A stretch of 57,714 bases of DNA, taken from the NCBI GenBank assembly GCA_016931075.1, contig JAFGFF010000079.1, positions 1 through 57,714 on the forward strand, written 5' to 3'. Positions 55,250-57,714 of the stretch are shown in pieces. The translations under genes and the position numbers were made by a program. Origin of the DNA: Pirellulales bacterium (GTDB taxonomy: Bacteria > Planctomycetota > Planctomycetia > Pirellulales > Thermoguttaceae). How positions within the stretch are numbered: the stretch's first letter is position 1; each line of letters begins with the position of its first letter. Below the pieces are notes generated by a model. It saw only the letters and a list, made by a program, of their open reading frames with translations, did no database searches and had not been told where the DNA came from.

Positions 55250-55697
55250 GGATTACTCCAGGTGTGTCAATCTTGCGGGTGCCAAAGAATGGACACGCCC
55301 ATCCTGCCCTTTCCGCCCGGACAGGTCAAGCGGGGGCATGACGCGCGAATCCCAGGAAGTCCACGGAAGAAGAGCAGAGCCGGCCCGCGGTAGAAGAAGA
55401 AAAAAGAGAGTGGGGGGCGGTCGGAACGAGACCATTGGGGCAGTTACTAGTCGCCGTGCCCCGGCCGCCCCCCGACGAATCGGTGACTCCCTGGCCGCGC
55501 CCCCTTCTCCGGTCGAAGCGAGAACTCGGCTCGCGGCCGCAATCCGATCGTCCTGTTGGGGAAGAGGTGGCCGGGGCCTCTCTGAAAGAAGCTTCTAGCC
55601 CGGTGCGACCCCGGCCACCCACGCATCCTTTGCGGGACGCACTCCTGCTCCGGCTGCCAGTCCTTGGAGTATCGAAGCGCGTCCCGCCCTCCTCCTG
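55250..55697. other. Intergenic region, nothing recognised
   Basis: Lies between the HTH gene stop and the sulfatase start (both minus strand). It is GC-rich with short frames on both strands, none supported by a ribosome site or family motif. Confidence 0.4.
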
Positions 55698-56237
55698 CTA
55701 CTGATCCATCAGATCCAGCAGAGCATCCAACGAGAGACAACGTTGGGCAGCTTGGCCCAAGTCGTCCAAAGTGCGGCGCTGTCCGACGGCGTTCCAGGGG
55801 CTGATTCCTTCCAGCTCGGGCATCACCTCGATCAGTTGGTCGACCAGCATCTGCGCCATCCGCCGGATGGGCGGCTGCTGTGCCCGTTCCAGGATCGCCG
55901 CCGCCGTCTTCATCAATCGGACCATCTGGGCCCGTTTGAGAACCGGCGCCGAAAGTGCATCTTCCGTGTCGGCCAGCAGTTCGCTGGCCGGCACGCCCAA
56001 GGCCGCCTCCCAATCATAGAGTCGGCTTAGCGCCATGTCGGCCGTCTGTTCTTCCTGCTGCCGGACGCTCCTCACATCGGTTCCCAGCCGCCTGGCCACC
56101 GCGCGGCGCGAGAGTCCTTCGCGCCTGCGGACCAAGGCAAGCTGGTGCAGCGGACGCCGTCCGTTTCCGTTGGCCGGTTGAGGGCCAACGTGATACGGGA
56201 CGGACGTCTCAGGTAGATGGTAGTCGGTCATGCTCAT
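55698..56237 (-). CDS. HTH (XRE-like) DNA-binding protein
   Basis: ATG at 56237 (MSMTDYHLPET) follows a GGGGAG site; 179 residues. After a polar N-terminus, residues about 28-85 form a helix-turn-helix of the XRE/Cro type: LALVRRREGLSRRAVARRLGTDVRSVRQQE, then LYDWEAALGVPASELL. The C-terminal part is helical, without an obvious ligand domain. It is probably a transcription regulator; the target is unknown. Confidence 0.75.
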   Translation of the reverse strand: MSMTDYHLPETSVPYHVGPQPANGNGRRPLHQLALVRRREGLSRRAVARRLGTDVRSVRQQEEQTADMALSRLYDWEAALGVPASELLADTEDALSAPVLKRAQMVRLMKTAAAILERAQQPPIRRMAQMLVDQLIEVMPELEGISPWNAVGQRRTLDDLGQAAQRCLSLDALLDLMDQ

Positions 56238-57056
56238 GACAACTCCCCTTCTCGTTAACAGCTCCGTGCCAGGCGTCTTCAACGATTACAGCACCGAACA
56301 ACGAGTCCCTCGCGGGGCGCCGCGGAACTTGGCTTCAAGAGCGTCGTGCACCCGCGTTAGCGGTTGCCTCGACCCGTGCGGCGTTGGAAAGAATCAGCGA
56401 ACACCGAAATCTTGTTGATTCTTCCCGTCCGCGATCTTGCGAGGCGGACGCTATAGCGGAAAGCCAAGCGCTACTGGCTCCCTTTGAGTTCGACACCTCT
56501 TGCCCGGGTGCCGAAGGTTCCGCACGAACCAACCCGTCGGCGAAAGCCGCAATTCGAAGACAACTGATAGATGAGACTGTTCCCTTGCCTTCGCGGTCCA
56601 TTATACGGCACGGCCAATCGCGGGACAAGAGGGTCCTGGGGCTGTCTGGCGGGCCTGATTGGGCCCAGTTTCCGTAAGTTTCGGCCCAGGCGCCGCCGTG
56701 GCTTCACTCGTCCGCCTGATTCTCACGAGTTATGGACCGTGCCACGGTTGCCCAAACACCCTTGGAGGTCGGGAAATAGGGCCAAAACGTTCCGAGGAAA
56801 CAGGCCCTTCGATCGAACCGAACAATTCGACCGCTCACGGCCTGTTTGCCGTGGGAAATAGTCCCATCGGCCAAAGTGTCCCATAAAAAATCTGCCGAGA
56901 AAACAAAAGAAAGGTGGATGACCTAATAAGGTTTCTTTGGCCACCATCGAAACCACAGCTAGCCTGCGGAAAAGGTGCCAGGCACCTTTTGCCGGAACGG
57001 CCCTTCGGGTGCTTCGCACAAAAGGTACCTGGCACCTTTTCCGCTCGAAACAACGG
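56238..57056. other. Gene-free region with a REP-like element
   Basis: Between the HTH gene and sat (both minus strand). Short frames on either strand have no support. The element at 56966-57044 is the only structured feature; it lies 12 nt downstream of the sat stop. Confidence 0.5.
56966..57044. repeat. REP-like double palindrome, AAAAGGTGCC-A-GGCACCTTTT type
   Basis: The left arm (56966-56991, GCGGAAAAGGTGCC-A-GG...) and right arm (57019-57044) pair with one mismatch around a 27-nt spacer. The palindrome AAAAGGTGCCAGGCACCTTTT is nested in each arm. It lies 12 nt after the sat stop codon on the minus strand. Confidence 0.85.
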
Positions 57057-57714
57057 CTATGCTTTAGTCATCGCTTCGACCAGGATCTGGCTCGTGCTGG
57101 GACGCATGATCCGCGGGTCGACTTGCTTGCCTTCCATGAGCGTAGCGCGAACCTGCTTGCCGGAGATGAACACCGGCTTCTCGTCTGGATGATTCTCCAT
57201 CAGGTCAACGCGGCCCATCGATTCGTAGTAGGCCGCGAAACCGACGTTCAGCGGCTGGATCTTCAAGTCGCCGTTCAAATGGCGGAAGACTTCCTGGGCG
57301 TCGAAATCACCCCAGATGGGCGTGCCGTCGTGATACGGGGCGTCGGCGTGCTTGCGGCCGATGATGATGTCGGTGAACCCGAAGTTCTGGCGATAGATGG
57401 CGTGCATCACCGCCTCGGACGGGCCGCCGTAGAACATCTTGATGTCCAGGCCCAGTAGGATCACCCGGTCGGGCACCTCCTCGCCGCGCGTGCTCCAGAG
57501 CGCCGTGTCGCTGTCGCCCGAGCCGAGCGCGCGATCCTGGATCAGCGTCTCGTAAGTGTGCATCCGGACGTCGGCGTGGACGTCGTCTCCTTTGGTCTCG
57601 CCGATCAGCGGGTTTAGACATGCCCCGGCGTTGTGCCCCTGGCGCAGGAGCGTCTCGAGGCCGTAGACCAGCGCATATTCGTGTGCCCGGTGTAACGGGT
57701 TGCGCGTCTGAAAA
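57057..57714 (-). CDS. sat: ATP sulfurylase (sulfate adenylyltransferase), 5'-truncated
   Basis: The frame runs off the right edge: reading leftwards it starts [14 protein letters not shown], the family's HxxH catalytic motif, so the N-terminal beta-barrel part is missing. [20 protein letters not shown] and the C-terminal [14 protein letters not shown] are further motifs of the family. The enzyme makes adenosine phosphosulfate from ATP and sulfate, or the reverse. No ATG within the visible part is the true start. Neighbouring sulfur genes would lie beyond the window. Confidence 0.92.
   Translation of the reverse strand, partial: FQTRNPLHRAHEYALVYGLETLLRQGHNAGACLNPLIGETKGDDVHADVRMHTYETLIQDRALGSGDSDTALWSTRGEEVPDRVILLGLDIKMFYGGPSEAVMHAIYRQNFGFTDIIIGRKHADAPYHDGTPIWGDFDAQEVFRHLNGDLKIQPLNVGFAAYYESMGRVDLMENHPDEKPVFISGKQVRATLMEGKQVDPRIMRPSTSQILVEAMTKA

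Overview
The window looks like a chromosomal stretch of a planctomycete (Pirellulales-like) bacterium. The evidence is a high-GC genome with many secreted proteins, a YTV-repeat wall-type protein, two PEP-CTERM proteins, a TAT-type Gfo/Idh/MocA oxidoreductase, a sulfatase, a DUF4838 protein and a very large PQQ-propeller protein. No transposase, integrase, phage gene, CRISPR array or rRNA was seen. Both ends cut genes: an M50 protease on the left and ATP sulfurylase (sat) on the right.

Layout. 1-1.4 kb: M50 protease fragment and a lysine-rich histone-H1-like protein. 1.6-5.9 kb (minus strand): a compact run in the order sigma4/alpha-CTD-like protein, hydrogenase maturation protease, hypA, hypB, receiver-like protein, with overlapping or closely spaced genes. 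6.5-10 kb: YTV protein facing a PEP-CTERM zinc metalloprotease. 10-11.75 kb: gene-free. 11.75-19.97 kb: SpoU-type methyltransferase, tRNA-Gly(CCC), two unknown proteins, a histidine kinase, oligoendopeptidase F, FabH and an NRDE protein. 20.1-25.3 kb (minus): an ABC exporter operon of ATPase, permease and TPR-like partner. 25.7-27.6 kb: folC and a secreted protein. 27.7-34.5 kb: LamG PEP-CTERM protein, sodium:solute symporter, a Cys-rich protein and a DNA adenine methylase. 34.5-41.2 kb (minus): double PQQ propeller with an embedded methyltransferase, degenerate GGDEF protein and ABC-F ATPase. 41.4-47.2 kb: Gfo/Idh/MocA oxidoreductase, SUMF1-like protein, apbE and DUF4838 protein. 47.5-55.2 kb: Gly-rich secreted protein, cupin, ligA, peroxiredoxin, galK and sulfatase. 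55.7-57.7 kb: HTH regulator and sat fragment.

The most striking non-genic signal is a set of short inverted-repeat elements, about ten loci. In each, both arms are themselves palindromes, and the sequence families appear to share interchangeable parts. Most sit 10-23 nt after stop codons. Two are nested inside larger perfect inverted repeats that bracket ligA. One related hairpin has been absorbed in frame into the DNA methylase gene.

The genes are mostly housekeeping or surface and polysaccharide functions. The clearest functional group is the hydrogenase-maturation cluster, which is translationally coupled to two regulator-like proteins of unusual architecture. All functions are read from motifs and domain order only; no database search was run.
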